From positions 1-41,591 of the forward strand of contig NKJD01000029.1 of assembly GCA_002256385.1 (NCBI GenBank): a stretch of DNA of 41,591 nt, in the 5' to 3' direction. Under the pieces are notes generated by a model. The model saw nothing but the letters and a program-made list of their open reading frames with translations. It was not told the DNA's origin and did no database searches. This document shows, one piece after another, positions 1 to 7,838 of this stretch. Each line of letters starts with the position of its first letter. Positions within the stretch are counted from its first letter, which is position 1. This DNA is from Flavobacterium sp. BFFFF2 (GTDB taxonomy: Bacteria; Bacteroidota; Bacteroidia; Flavobacteriales; Flavobacteriaceae). The translations under genes and the position numbers were made by a program.

Positions 1-580
1 AAACTGGTTTTTAGTGGTGATGTAAGCTGCGCTTGTTTATTGTTTTTTATTGGTCAGCTTGAATCACCCTTTTTTATTTGTGTTTGCTTCGCAAACGAGT
101 TTTTAGTGGTGATGTTTCAAGCCGAAAATCCCTTTTTCTGAAAACTACTTTTAAAACTTCTACAATTCAATTCAAAAGCAATCTTTTACCGGACTTCCAC
201 TGGAAGTCCTCCTCTATATATCATAGGCTTTGCGATTTTTTGCGGCTAGCGAAACCTATGACTAAATATGCGGGCCAGCACTTTTGTGGCTTCGCAGAAC
301 AGTAGACATTGATTGAAAATAAAAAGTGACCATTCTTTAATAGATCCAAAAGAGGCCCCCACATGGTTTCCATAACCAATACCAATTAAAAACAGGGCGA
401 CCACAAGGGTCGCCCCTACATATCTATTGAAAGAATTTTACAAACATAAATGCTTGGGCTGATGCCGTAAATGTTTTAGTGCTTACCGCTTTGGTCAGAC
501 TAGACAGGGAGTACTCCTTAGCTTTTGTAAACCCAACGCCCGCCCGTGCTTTCCAATCAGCAGCTTACATGGAACCTTGA
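1..580. other. Intergenic, hairpin-rich, no gene
   Basis: I see no credible gene here. The stretch holds a 17-bp direct repeat (7-23 and 99-115, GTTTTTAGTGGTGATGT), a perfect 9-bp inverted repeat at 191-209 (GGACTTCCA, one base, TGGAAGTCC), a longer imperfect hairpin at 222-259 with CATAGG/CCTATG ends, and a REP-like hairpin at 395-419 that is listed separately. Segment 289-340 resembles 41404-41455 near the other edge of the window. The 75-codon open frame at 78-305 crosses these repeats and has no protein-like features. Confidence 0.6.
395..419 (-). repeat. REP-like palindrome with GTAG head
   Basis: Read on the minus strand it is GTAG followed by a perfect 8-bp stem (GGGCGACC / GGTCGCCC) with a 5-base loop. 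It has the same architecture as the REP units around the RAYT transposase at 36.2-37.3 kb, including a near-twin hairpin inside that gene (37151-37171, GGGCAACC / GGTTGCCC). A GTAG tetranucleotide next to an imperfect palindrome is the established hallmark of RAYT-associated REPs. Confidence 0.6.
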
Positions 581-696
581 CGCAAGGGTTTTCTATTTAT
601 TCGCCTTTTTGGCTTTACCTATAGGTGCGTTTTTTTATTTTTTTAAGTAAATACTTTACAGCCGGGATTTTAGTTATATTTGGGGGAGGGTTGCGG
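581..696 (+). promoter_or_regulatory. Repeated spacer element A with Bacteroidota-type promoter
   Basis: About 113 bp are almost identical to 6839-6952 and recognisably related to 3502-3615. The conserved core has a TATATTTG box (675-682), matching the Bacteroidota -7 consensus TAnnTTTG, preceded by TTTACA (655-660), and followed by a G-rich GGGGGAGG. It lies about 100 bp upstream of the first cassette-like gene at 782 and probably drives it. A palindromic ACCTATAGGT lies within. The -33 element is weak (TTTA rather than TTTG) and spacing is short, so promoter activity is inferred. Confidence 0.55.
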
Positions 697-781
697 TTAC
701 ATACGGTTGGGGATACTTGTTAGTTAGTGGCAATTTACCCGAAAATCGTAAAAAATACAATAATAATTTTGTTATTCAAAA

Positions 782-2185
782 ATGGGGAAAATAGAACATA
801 TCGAAAAAAAATTATATAGAACTATTGATGTTATTGAAGAATTGTTTAAGCCAAAATATTATGAAGTTGGTTTCAATCATATTGGAATTGACAAAGCAGT
901 TGTTAAAACTACACATAGTAAAGAAGGTTTCTACTTTGAATTTGCAAAAATGGTTTTAACTTCTCAACAAGATGCACAAAAACTATTTGATCGAGATGAC
1001 GAAATAATAACATTTTCTGATTTTTATAACAAAATTATTTTTAAAATTAAAGATTGTAAAAACTTCAATTTCTCAGTTGGTTTTTCAGGCTACACTAAAG
1101 TTAGCGGTTTCATAAAAGACTTCGAAACTAAAGATATTAATGATTATTCAAATTGCTTTTATAGAGCTACGATATTAACTGAAGAGTTATTTACACCAAG
1201 TAAATATTTTAAATTATCAAAATCGTTGAAAGTAAAAGAAGTATTCTATGGATGTGGAATTCTTGAACTGGAAATTGACAACATCAATATAAATCTATTC
1301 CCTTACAATGACAAAATTACAGGACGAAACTATTTTATTATTGAAACAATTAACAACGGTGAATTCATAAATTTTAAGAATATTATTGATGAAATAATTC
1401 TAGCCATCACATATCTTACAGGAACTTTTTTAGGTAATAGTGTTATTTTTCTTGGTTCAAAAAATAATAGTTTTGATGAAGTAAAATTACTTGGAATTAA
1501 AAGCTTTTTTGATGATTTGAAAAATAGCTTTGCTGTTATTCCTGATTTACACTATCATAGAGAAATTATTGGAAATCTAAATGATTTTGCAGAATCAAAG
1601 CATTTAGAAAAATTAATTGATAAAATTCAAACTAATTTAATTTACAAGAGAACAATATTATTAATCTGTCAAGCACATAGCGAACCCAATTATGTTAAAG
1701 CAACACTCTATTCTGTAGCTTTAGAAACCATTACAAATTTAATTTCTGAATTATTAGAAACCAAAAATAAACCAATAACTGATAAAGCAACAGCTACAAA
1801 AATAAGAACTGAATTAAAAAAAGTTTTGATTGAATACAAAGGTACTATAACTATCGAAGCCTATAAGAAAATAGAAGGAGATTTAGAACGAATAAATTCT
1901 ATGACAAATAAGCAAAAATTATTACTGCCTTTTGAATTCTACAATTACACTTTAGAAAAAAAAGATATAGAAGCAATTGAGGGTAGAAATAACTTTTTAC
2001 ATGGCAGAATTCCTGAAAACTCAGATAAACATCATTTATCAATAATAGTAGGAAGGCTCTTGTTCTGTGTAAATTTTCTTGTTTTAAAATATATAGGATT
2101 TAGCGGTTATATTTTTTATCCCGCAGTAATGTATCAAATAAATAATAAATTAGAAACAGACGACGAAGTACTAAAAGCAATATAA
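782..2185 (+). CDS. HEPN-like domain protein, 467 aa
   Basis: No overall family is recognised with certainty. The C-terminal quarter holds R402-N-N-F-L-H407, an Rx4H motif in a predicted helix (context GRNNFLHGR). This is the signature of HEPN-fold RNases and their relatives, found in many toxin and anti-phage proteins. The N-terminal 300 residues are a mixed alpha/beta region without a recognised motif, similar in layout to other large two-domain HEPN proteins. No signal peptide or membrane segment is seen, so it is likely cytoplasmic. Base composition is very AT-rich. The gene sits alone between promoter element A and the attC-like palindrome at 2191, as expected of a single-gene cassette. 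The motif alone does not prove nuclease activity. Confidence 0.6.
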   Translation: MGKIEHIEKKLYRTIDVIEELFKPKYYEVGFNHIGIDKAVVKTTHSKEGFYFEFAKMVLTSQQDAQKLFDRDDEIITFSDFYNKIIFKIKDCKNFNFSVGFSGYTKVSGFIKDFETKDINDYSNCFYRATILTEELFTPSKYFKLSKSLKVKEVFYGCGILELEIDNININLFPYNDKITGRNYFIIETINNGEFINFKNIIDEIILAITYLTGTFLGNSVIFLGSKNNSFDEVKLLGIKSFFDDLKNSFAVIPDLHYHREIIGNLNDFAESKHLEKLIDKIQTNLIYKRTILLICQAHSEPNYVKATLYSVALETITNLISELLETKNKPITDKATATKIRTELKKVLIEYKGTITIEAYKKIEGDLERINSMTNKQKLLLPFEFYNYTLEKKDIEAIEGRNNFLHGRIPENSDKHHLSIIVGRLLFCVNFLVLKYIGFSGYIFYPAVMYQINNKLETDDEVLKAI

Positions 2186-2190
2186 ACTGC

Positions 2191-2328
2191 CACTAGCAGA
2201 CGTTTGGCAAGATTGCGGATTTTGTAGTAAATACACGTTTATTTCTCACAAGAAATTTTATCTTTGATAGAAAATAATCTGTTCCGATGTTCGCAATCTC
2301 GCCAAGCGCCGGAACGCTATGGGTAATT
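2191..2328 (+). repeat. attC-like long imperfect palindrome 1
   Basis: The arms GTTTGGCAAGATTGCGG (2202-2218) and TTCGCAATCTCGCCAAGC (2290-2307) pair imperfectly around a ~70-base centre. It begins 6 bases after the stop of the upstream gene and ends just before the start codon at 2333. The left end (CTAGCAGACG) and right end (GGAACGCTATGGG) are degenerate versions of the better conserved copy at 5791-5930, whose ends resemble integron attC cores (CTAAC and GTTRRRY). The centre contains TATCTTTG (2259-2266), a perfect TAnnTTTG box, so the site may also supply a promoter to the next gene. Confidence 0.55.
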
Positions 2329-2332
2329 TTAT

Positions 2333-3340
2333 ATGGACGAGAAGATAAATATATTAAATGATGCTCTAAAATGGTTTTTGCCAAGCGCAGATTTTTCTGT
2401 TTTTTCATATTCAAGTTCTGACAGTGAAAAACCTCATTCTCATTTTTTGGTTTCTCCCAATGAAAATAGATTTTTTGAAAAAGGGAAATACTTCTACAAA
2501 GATGAAAGTAAACCGATTCACTTTACTAGTTTAGAAACTATTCGGTCTATACTTACCTCGAAAACATTGCGATTGTATAATTTCAACAATATGGATGACC
2601 CATTAGAATATGAGTTTTCGGGTCATTTATTTAATGACCAGTCCGAAATAATAAAAGATGCAAAAGAAAATATTTTTTCTATTTCCTTTTGTTCAGAAAA
2701 ATTACTTGATAAAAGTCGTGACCACGACCAGTTTAATCAATGGAGGTTGTATGGAAAAAATGGAAAGGGTGTCTGTATCGTTTTTTCGTTAAACAATGAT
2801 CCATTGGGTTGGGTCAATCATCATATGAGTAAGGTACATTACGCAAAGGTGAGAGTTGGGAAATCACATAGTGGATTTGGTAAAATTAAGGCTCTCTTAG
2901 AAAAACTTAATAAAACAGAACCGAAGATAAATTTTGATTTCGGTAAACTTTTTTGTTTTCACAAAAGCTTTTTGTATTCAAACGAAGAAGAAATTCGACT
3001 AATTTTTGATGGTAGAGAAAAAAGAACAGGTTTCGGGTATACTAGGTATTGTCATAAAGACGAATTCTTATATCCCAAAACAACCGTTGACAACAGTAAA
3101 GAAAAGGTAAACGTTGTTGTCAAATACCTAGATTTGCCGCTAGATGAAAATCAATTGCCGAACAAGTTTGAAATTCCTTTTATTAAAATTGAAAAAATTA
3201 TTCTTGGTTACGCTTATTCATTAAAAGAGCATAACAAAATTTCAAATGAATTAAAAAAACTAGCAAACGAAAATATAAAATATGAACCAAAAATTGTCAG
3301 ATCAAAGTTGGCAATACAATATTGGGGTGACAATAAATAA
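2333..3340 (+). CDS. DUF2971 family protein, 335 aa
   Basis: The family is recognised from the segment HFTSLETIRSILTSKTLRL followed by NMDDPLEYEF (residues 63-95) and from WRLYGKNGKGVCIVFSL (137-153), the two conserved blocks of DUF2971. The molecular function of DUF2971 is not established; members often occur as isolated accessory genes. No signal peptide is seen. The start codon follows directly on attC-like site 1, whose internal TATCTTTG box lies about 70 bases upstream and could drive it. The gene is followed by repeated spacer element B. It fits a cassette of one gene plus one site. Confidence 0.75.
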   Translation: MDEKINILNDALKWFLPSADFSVFSYSSSDSEKPHSHFLVSPNENRFFEKGKYFYKDESKPIHFTSLETIRSILTSKTLRLYNFNNMDDPLEYEFSGHLFNDQSEIIKDAKENIFSISFCSEKLLDKSRDHDQFNQWRLYGKNGKGVCIVFSLNNDPLGWVNHHMSKVHYAKVRVGKSHSGFGKIKALLEKLNKTEPKINFDFGKLFCFHKSFLYSNEEEIRLIFDGREKRTGFGYTRYCHKDEFLYPKTTVDNSKEKVNVVVKYLDLPLDENQLPNKFEIPFIKIEKIILGYAYSLKEHNKISNELKKLANENIKYEPKIVRSKLAIQYWGDNK

Positions 3341-3353
3341 AACTACCCATAAA

Positions 3354-3620
3354 AGCTAAGGGTTTCCTTGCGGCTGCAAGCCGAACAATGAATTGAAAAT
3401 CACCGAATACCAAATAAATAAAACGAATGAGGTAAACCCGTACTCAACGGAACCGATTACTTGCCGTCGACACTTCAACAGTTTACAAGGAAGCATGAAG
3501 CAAGGGTTTCCAATTATTAATTCTTTCTGTTTTTAATTAAAGTAGTGGAAACTTGTTTTTTTTAAGTAAATACTTTGCAAGCGCGATTTTATTTATATTT
3601 GGGGGAGGTTTGTGGGTGAA
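3354..3620 (+). repeat. Repeated spacer element B with promoter-like box
   Basis: The left part (3354-3385, GCTAAGG then TTTCCTTGCGGCTGCAAGCC) and the GATTAC..TGCCGTCGACACTTCAACAGTTTAC block are shared with 6738-6835. The right part (3502-3615) is a diverged copy of elements A and C. It ends in TTTG (3574-3577), 16 bases, TATATTTG (3594-3601), the best promoter match of the three copies. The whole gap 3341-3749 contains no gene. The downstream gene starts about 150 bases further on. Confidence 0.55.
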
Positions 3621-3749
3621 GGTCATTGTTATAGACAGTTGCGGATAGTTAATAGTTTGCTGTGATGCTACAACAACGACCGTGCAAAATGACAACGACT
3701 AAAAACATTATTCGGTGGACTAATAATAACTGCAATTACAATATTGACA

Positions 3750-5003
3750 ATGAACTTATTTAACTTATTTGGAAAAAACAAACAACAAGACGACCCATAT
3801 TGGGAGTTTGACAAGACAAAGCATTTCAGACCCAAACTCAACAAAGGCGACTTTTTCAAATTGATAGGATTTGACTTTGGTTGGTTTGTTCTTGAGCCAA
3901 TTTCAGCATATATCCAAGACAGAAAAGGCGAACTGACAAAAGGCAACACATTATCTTACGGACAAAAAGCACTTTATTATTGGTGGTACGTTGACGGTCA
4001 AGTTACAAATGGTGGATTTACGCAATTTTATTATAATGATTATGGAATTTATATTTCGACAATAATTAAAGGTCTAAAACATATTGGCGATAATAAAATG
4101 GCAGAGCTTGTTAATCGTTCCTACGAATTATATTTAAAAGAAAGTAAGAAAATCAAGCATGCAAGACATGGCGGCTTAGAAGCATTTAGCAATCTGTACA
4201 AAGAAATCAAAGACTTTGACGAGTTAGATGACGAATATTATAAACTCAATGAACAAACAATGAAAAACATTGCGAATTACATTCGTAAAAACCCAAATGA
4301 ATTTTGCATTGATGAAGACGGAAAAGAATTTGATATGGCTTTCGTTGGTGAATTAAAAACATTTTATTCCTCCGACAAACTAAAAGAAGTTATTCCTATT
4401 TTCAATGGCGTTGTGTCTGGAACATTTAAGAGCTACTACGAAAATGGAAACCCAAAGGAAATAATTCAATACTTAAATGGCGAACAGGCAAACGAAAGAA
4501 GTGAATATTATGAAAATGGCAAAAAGAAATTTTCAATCTTAAAATCAGACAACCCCAAAGGCTATTTGCATTCTGATTTCTATGAAAATGGAAATTTAAA
4601 ATCAACTGAAATATTTGTTTCGGAGCATGAAAGAGATGGAAAATGGGTTCAATATCATCTTAATGGTCAAATGAAAAGTGAAGCTGAATTTATTAAAAAG
4701 GAGTTTTTTGTTCAGAATTGTTGGAAGGAAGATGGTACGCAAATAATGAAAGACGGCACAGGTTTATATATTAACGAGTACTCAATTTTTGAAGGTGTAA
4801 TTGACAGAAATGAGCAAGAATATAAAGAGTACAAAAAACACGGTAAGCAATATTCATACAGCAATGGTAAGCTGACTTTGTATCAAGAAATGGCGGATGG
4901 AAAGGAACATGGAATAACAAAATCATACGATGAGAATGGGAACGTAAAGGAAGAAACGATCTACGAGAATGGAAAAGAAATATCAAGAATGAAAATGAAG
5001 TAA
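3750..5003 (+). CDS. DMP19-like domain with C-terminal MORN-type repeats, 417 aa
   Basis: Residues ~65-200 carry the DMP19/DUF4375 signature (YYWWYVDGQVTNGGFTQFYY around residue 80, plus the NGGF-x-QF core). The founding DMP19 of Neisseria is a DNA-mimic protein that binds a transcription factor. From about residue 205 to the end there are several YENG-type units (YENGNPKE, YYENGKKK, FYENGNLK, YHLNGQMK, YDENGNVK), the MORN_2/YwqK-like repeat often described in antitoxin-like or cell-surface proteins. I chose the ATG at 3750 over a TTG two codons upstream. No signal peptide is seen. The fusion of the two domains is notable. The neighbouring gene at 5188 is a second DMP19 protein without the repeats. 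Confidence 0.75.
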   Translation: MNLFNLFGKNKQQDDPYWEFDKTKHFRPKLNKGDFFKLIGFDFGWFVLEPISAYIQDRKGELTKGNTLSYGQKALYYWWYVDGQVTNGGFTQFYYNDYGIYISTIIKGLKHIGDNKMAELVNRSYELYLKESKKIKHARHGGLEAFSNLYKEIKDFDELDDEYYKLNEQTMKNIANYIRKNPNEFCIDEDGKEFDMAFVGELKTFYSSDKLKEVIPIFNGVVSGTFKSYYENGNPKEIIQYLNGEQANERSEYYENGKKKFSILKSDNPKGYLHSDFYENGNLKSTEIFVSEHERDGKWVQYHLNGQMKSEAEFIKKEFFVQNCWKEDGTQIMKDGTGLYINEYSIFEGVIDRNEQEYKEYKKHGKQYSYSNGKLTLYQEMADGKEHGITKSYDENGNVKEETIYENGKEISRMKMK

Positions 5004-5017
5004 TAACAAAAGAACCA

Positions 5018-5152
5018 CAGCTAACACGGGTTTGGCAAAAGTGGCGGTTCAGTGCTACACAGACACATTTGTGGTTAATCAAAGTTTGGTTCTCCGCATC
5101 AACATTTGTGCTAAAAATCCGCCACCTTCGCCAAGCCCGAAAACGTTAGTTA
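5018..5152 (+). repeat. attC-like long imperfect palindrome 2
   Basis: The arms GGTTTGGCAAAAGTGGCGG (5029-5047) and CCGCCACCTTCGCCAAGCCC (5119-5138) are nearly complementary. They are bounded by CTAAC (5021-5025) on the left and ACGTTAG (5143-5149) on the right, a close match to integron attC end cores (R'' ..AAC and R' GTTRRRY). The central ~70 bases differ completely from those of sites 1, 3 and 4, so only the ends are conserved, as expected for attC sites of cassettes of different origin. It starts 14 bases after a stop codon. Confidence 0.6.
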
Positions 5153-5187
5153 TAACGTGTAAAAACCTAAACGTATAATAAGAATTT

Positions 5188-5787
5188 ATGAAATTACTCT
5201 CTGTGATTTTAAAATTATTTGCTAAAAAAACTGATGAAAGTAAACTTCCAGAAGAAATTGACGATTTGAGAACTCAGCATATGAATAGAACTGTTCATAA
5301 AACTTTGACAGAAAATATTATTGACGAAACGTCAGACGATGATTTATTACAAATGGTGTTTGATAATTTATCTGCAATACAAGCTGATTATTCGAACGAA
5401 TTTGAAACCGTAATGAGTTGGAATAAATCAAGACAGGCAATCTATATCATTTGGTTATTAGAAGCTGAAGTCAATAATGGAGGTTTTAATCAATTTTATT
5501 CTAACTCAAGTGGAGAATTTTCTGTTTTTCTACCTGAAGTTTTGAAACTTGTCGGAGCAGAGAAGTTTGAGGTTTTGGCAAAAAAAGCAAATGACATTTT
5601 TGAAAATGAAAATCAAAAAATTACACAGTTTCAAGATGGAACGATAGAAGGATTTAGTAAATCTTACGAGGATAATCCACTAAACGAATTGGATGACGTT
5701 TTTTATGAGCTCTACAATGAAGAAAATTTACATCAGATTCAGATCGATTATATACGAAAACATAAATTAGATTTTGTTAATCAATAG
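5188..5787 (+). CDS. DMP19/DUF4375 family protein, 199 aa
   Basis: The diagnostic block is IYIIWLLEAEVNNGGFNQFY (residues 85-104), matching the NGGF-x-QFY core seen in the gene at 3750. The rest is acidic and mostly helical, which agrees with a DNA-mimic protein such as Neisseria DMP19, but mimicry is only inferred. The first ~15 residues are hydrophobic then basic and could be read as a weak signal sequence; the same short LF-rich start occurs in the protein at 3750. The gene lies between attC-like sites 2 and 3 and so occupies one complete cassette-like unit. Confidence 0.75.
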   Translation: MKLLSVILKLFAKKTDESKLPEEIDDLRTQHMNRTVHKTLTENIIDETSDDDLLQMVFDNLSAIQADYSNEFETVMSWNKSRQAIYIIWLLEAEVNNGGFNQFYSNSSGEFSVFLPEVLKLVGAEKFEVLAKKANDIFENENQKITQFQDGTIEGFSKSYEDNPLNELDDVFYELYNEENLHQIQIDYIRKHKLDFVNQ

Positions 5788-5790
5788 CAC

Positions 5791-5930
5791 TACGGCTAAC
5801 AAGCGTTTGGCAAGATTCTGCATTTTGTGGTACCCCCACGTTTACGTTTCGCAAGAATTTTTATCTTTAGTGGAAAATAAAAAGTTCCGAACTTCGCAAC
5901 TACGAGAAGCGGCGGAACGTTGTGCGTAAT
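5791..5930 (+). repeat. attC-like long imperfect palindrome 3
   Basis: This is the best preserved copy: GGCTAACAAGCGTTTGGC at the left (5794-5811) and GAAGCGGCGGAACGTTGTGC at the right (5905-5924). The left end closely resembles the 1R/R'' cores of class 1 and Vibrio attC sites (CTAACAA..CGTT), and the right end contains GTTGTGC, fitting GTTRRRY loosely. The centre (GTGGTA, CACGTTT, CGCAAGAATTTTTATCTTTA) is shared with sites 1 and 4 and includes TATCTTTA (5862-5869), a near-consensus -7 box. It starts 3 bases after a stop codon. Confidence 0.6.
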
Positions 5931-5954
5931 TCTACCGAATGACAATAAATAGAA

Positions 5955-6719
5955 ATGAAACAAGAAATTGAAGAACTTAAAAATAATGGAGAATTTAATA
6001 CTATTGGTTGTCAGTATACTCTAATGTATATGGCAAGATTATACTCGCAAGCAGAATTTCTATCAACTAAGATTTTATCATTAGTAGGTAAAGTATTTTC
6101 AAATTATGAAGCAGGACAAGTTATTGAGGCATTTGCAATTAAAACACTTTGTGATTGGGAATGGTATTGTGAAAAGATGATTTGCGAATGCTTACAACTT
6201 GACACAAGTAATTTATCTAAACATTTAGTACTGAATCTTCCTAAAAAAATTACTGCTGATGAATGTGTTGCTTATTTAAATGGGCTTGGATATTTTGATT
6301 TGAAAAGTGGTAGTAATCTTAAAGCAATTTCAAAAAAAATACTAATAGAGAGCAAAAATCCATTTGCGAAAATTAATAATGATGCAATTAAACATATAGA
6401 TGATTATTACATTTTGAGAAATTTTATTGCACATAAAAGCAACAGATCTAAAAAATCATTAGCGACCATATATTCTAAATATAACCAATCTGCATTTGTA
6501 GAAGTTGGTGAGTTCTTACTTTCCAAAAAAAGTGATAAAGAAAAAGAATTGAGAATTCAGTATTTTGAAGGTTCATTTTGGTTAGCAACGTATAACATTT
6601 TAGAGTTTTTATATCCCAAAACCTATAATTGGGTTATGAGAGATGAGGAAATTTATAATGACATTTGCCATAAAAGATTCTTAACACTTGTAGAATTGAG
6701 CCCGAATAAACCGAAATAG
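5955..6719 (+). CDS. HEPN-like domain protein, 254 aa
   Basis: The protein is predicted almost entirely helical. It carries R155-N-F-I-A-H160 in the context ILRNFIAHKS, a typical HEPN Rx4H motif at the usual place in a late helix (compare the LRN-x-IAH form of many HEPN families). HEPN proteins are commonly metal-independent RNases of toxin-antitoxin or abortive-infection systems, but many are inactive. No signal peptide or membrane segment is seen. No nucleotidyltransferase partner is adjacent, so if it is a toxin the antidote is not obvious. The gene follows attC-like site 3 by 24 bases and precedes spacer element C. Confidence 0.65.
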   Translation: MKQEIEELKNNGEFNTIGCQYTLMYMARLYSQAEFLSTKILSLVGKVFSNYEAGQVIEAFAIKTLCDWEWYCEKMICECLQLDTSNLSKHLVLNLPKKITADECVAYLNGLGYFDLKSGSNLKAISKKILIESKNPFAKINNDAIKHIDDYYILRNFIAHKSNRSKKSLATIYSKYNQSAFVEVGEFLLSKKSDKEKELRIQYFEGSFWLATYNILEFLYPKTYNWVMRDEEIYNDICHKRFLTLVELSPNKPK

Positions 6720-6737
6720 AAGGAACTACGCAAAACA

Positions 6738-6952
6738 GCCAAGCGTTTCCTTGCGGCTGCAAGCCGAACAATAAAGCCCGAGTTGCACGAAACCGATTAC
6801 CTGCCGTCGACACTTCAACAGTTTACCAAAATGCATGAAGCGAGGGTTTTCTATTTATTCGCCTTTTTGGCTTTACCTATAGGTGTGTTTTTTTATTTTT
6901 TTAAGTAAATACTTTACAGCCGGGATTTTAGTTATATTTGGGGGAGGTTGCG
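6738..6952 (+). repeat. Repeated spacer element C with promoter-like box
   Basis: The left half matches element B (AAGCGTTTCCTTGCGGCTGC; GATTACCTGCCGTCGACAC). The right ~113 bp (6839-6952) is nearly identical to element A, including TTTAC and TATATTTG (6933-6940) and GGGGGAGG. It is thus a mosaic linking A and B. The gap 6720-7032 contains no gene. Downstream, CATACAGTTGCGGA resembles the ends of elements A and B (GTTGGGGATA, GTTGCGGATA), possibly a GTT-type cassette boundary. Confidence 0.5.
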
Positions 6953-7032
6953 GGTGAGAGCGAAAGGGCATACAGTTGCGGAGTAAAATGAGCTAGCGGT
7001 CATTTTAACAAAATTCGCTTAAAACTAGACAA

Positions 7033-7476
7033 ATGAAAATGAAATTTTTAATAACACTAATAACATTTCTTGTTTGTAGCAACGGATTTTCGCAAAATAA
7101 AGAATTAATACAAAATAGTAATTTAGAAAAAATATTAGTTGAATTTCCAATTCCCTATAAAGATGCTTTAAATACTTTTAAAAAATTAAAAAGTGCTGAT
7201 GATTACTTTTATTCAGCAAACATAAGAACAAAAAGAAAAAAGTCTGAACTTGACTCAACAACAATATATATAGCAATCAGAGAATATCAATATTCAATAA
7301 AATTAGACCAAAAACATTGGGCTTCCTATAGGAATATATCAAGACTCTTTGTAATGATTAATCGTAAAGATTTAGCTTTAATATCAATAGCAGAAGCAAT
7401 AAGATATAGTAAAAAAGAAGATAGAGCATCTCTTTATAAAATGAAAAGTTTAATAGAAACAAAACCGAACAACTAA
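7033..7476 (+). CDS. Small exported TPR-like protein, 147 aa
   Basis: There is a clear signal peptide (MKMKFLITLITFLVCSNGFSQ, cleavage expected after about residue 20), typical of Bacteroidota exported proteins ending in FSQ/FAQ. The mature part is helical with a TPR-like pair of helices (residues ~70-140: IREYQYSIKLDQKHWASYRN, then LALISIAEAIRY). Substrate or partner is unknown. It is preceded by promoter element C and followed at once by the decayed attC-like site 4, so it fits the cassette pattern. The alternative start is the ATG two codons downstream. Confidence 0.6.
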   Translation: MKMKFLITLITFLVCSNGFSQNKELIQNSNLEKILVEFPIPYKDALNTFKKLKSADDYFYSANIRTKRKKSELDSTTIYIAIREYQYSIKLDQKHWASYRNISRLFVMINRKDLALISIAEAIRYSKKEDRASLYKMKSLIETKPNN

Positions 7477-7625
7477 CACCCGTTCCCTTCTGTAGTCGCT
7501 ACGCTCGTGTCTCGCAATTACTTCGTCCGTTCGCTTCGCTCGGGTGCGAATTTTGTGGTACCTTCACATGCACGTTTCGCAAGAATTTTTATCTTTAACA
7601 GAAAATAATAGACGCTGAAGTTTGC
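7471..7625 (+). repeat. Decayed attC-like site 4
   Basis: It starts with CTAACACCCGTT at the stop codon of the upstream gene, then has an unrelated palindromic insertion (GTAGTCGCTACG...TTCGCTTCGCTCGG). It then matches the centre of site 3 over about 60 bases (GAATTTTGTGGTACC, CACGTTTCGCAAGAATTTTT, ATCTTTA..GAAAATAA), including TATCTTTA at 7590-7597. The right arm is not preserved: GACGCTGAAG lacks a GTT core. It is probably inactivated and would mark the end of the array. Confidence 0.45.
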
Positions 7626-7660
7626 TGCAAAGTCGTGCTGTCCATTCAAATAAACCAACC

Positions 7661-7834
7661 ATGTCAAGAAGCATTCACGTGACCTACAAAGACATCAAAC
7701 ACCTTTCTGTAACTGGACTGGCCGAATCAGCCAAAGATCCAGATTCCCTTTTTTGGCAATGGAGTCGAAAATTAGGAATAAAAGATGCGGTTACCAGACA
7801 CCGAAAACAAACTTTGAAGAATCAGAAAAAATAG
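7661..7834 (+). CDS. Small basic hypothetical protein, 57 aa
   Basis: It reads MSRSIHVTYKDIKHLSVTGL... and ends in a lysine-rich tail; no family is recognised with confidence. The ATG at 7661 is preferred over a TTG at 7622 because the upstream residues overlap the decayed repeat. It ends 4 bases before the GTG start of the phosphatase-like gene, so the two are probably co-transcribed and may act together. No signal peptide is seen. Confidence 0.5.
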   Translation: MSRSIHVTYKDIKHLSVTGLAESAKDPDSLFWQWSRKLGIKDAVTRHRKQTLKNQKK

Positions 7835-7838
7835 ACTT

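Noticed and set aside
78..305. 75-codon + strand frame
   Set aside because: It spans inverted and direct repeats, with no ribosome site or family resemblance.
4771..5082. Minus-strand 103-codon frame over attC-like site 2
   Set aside because: It overlaps the end of the DMP19-MORN gene and the palindrome; composition is not protein-like.
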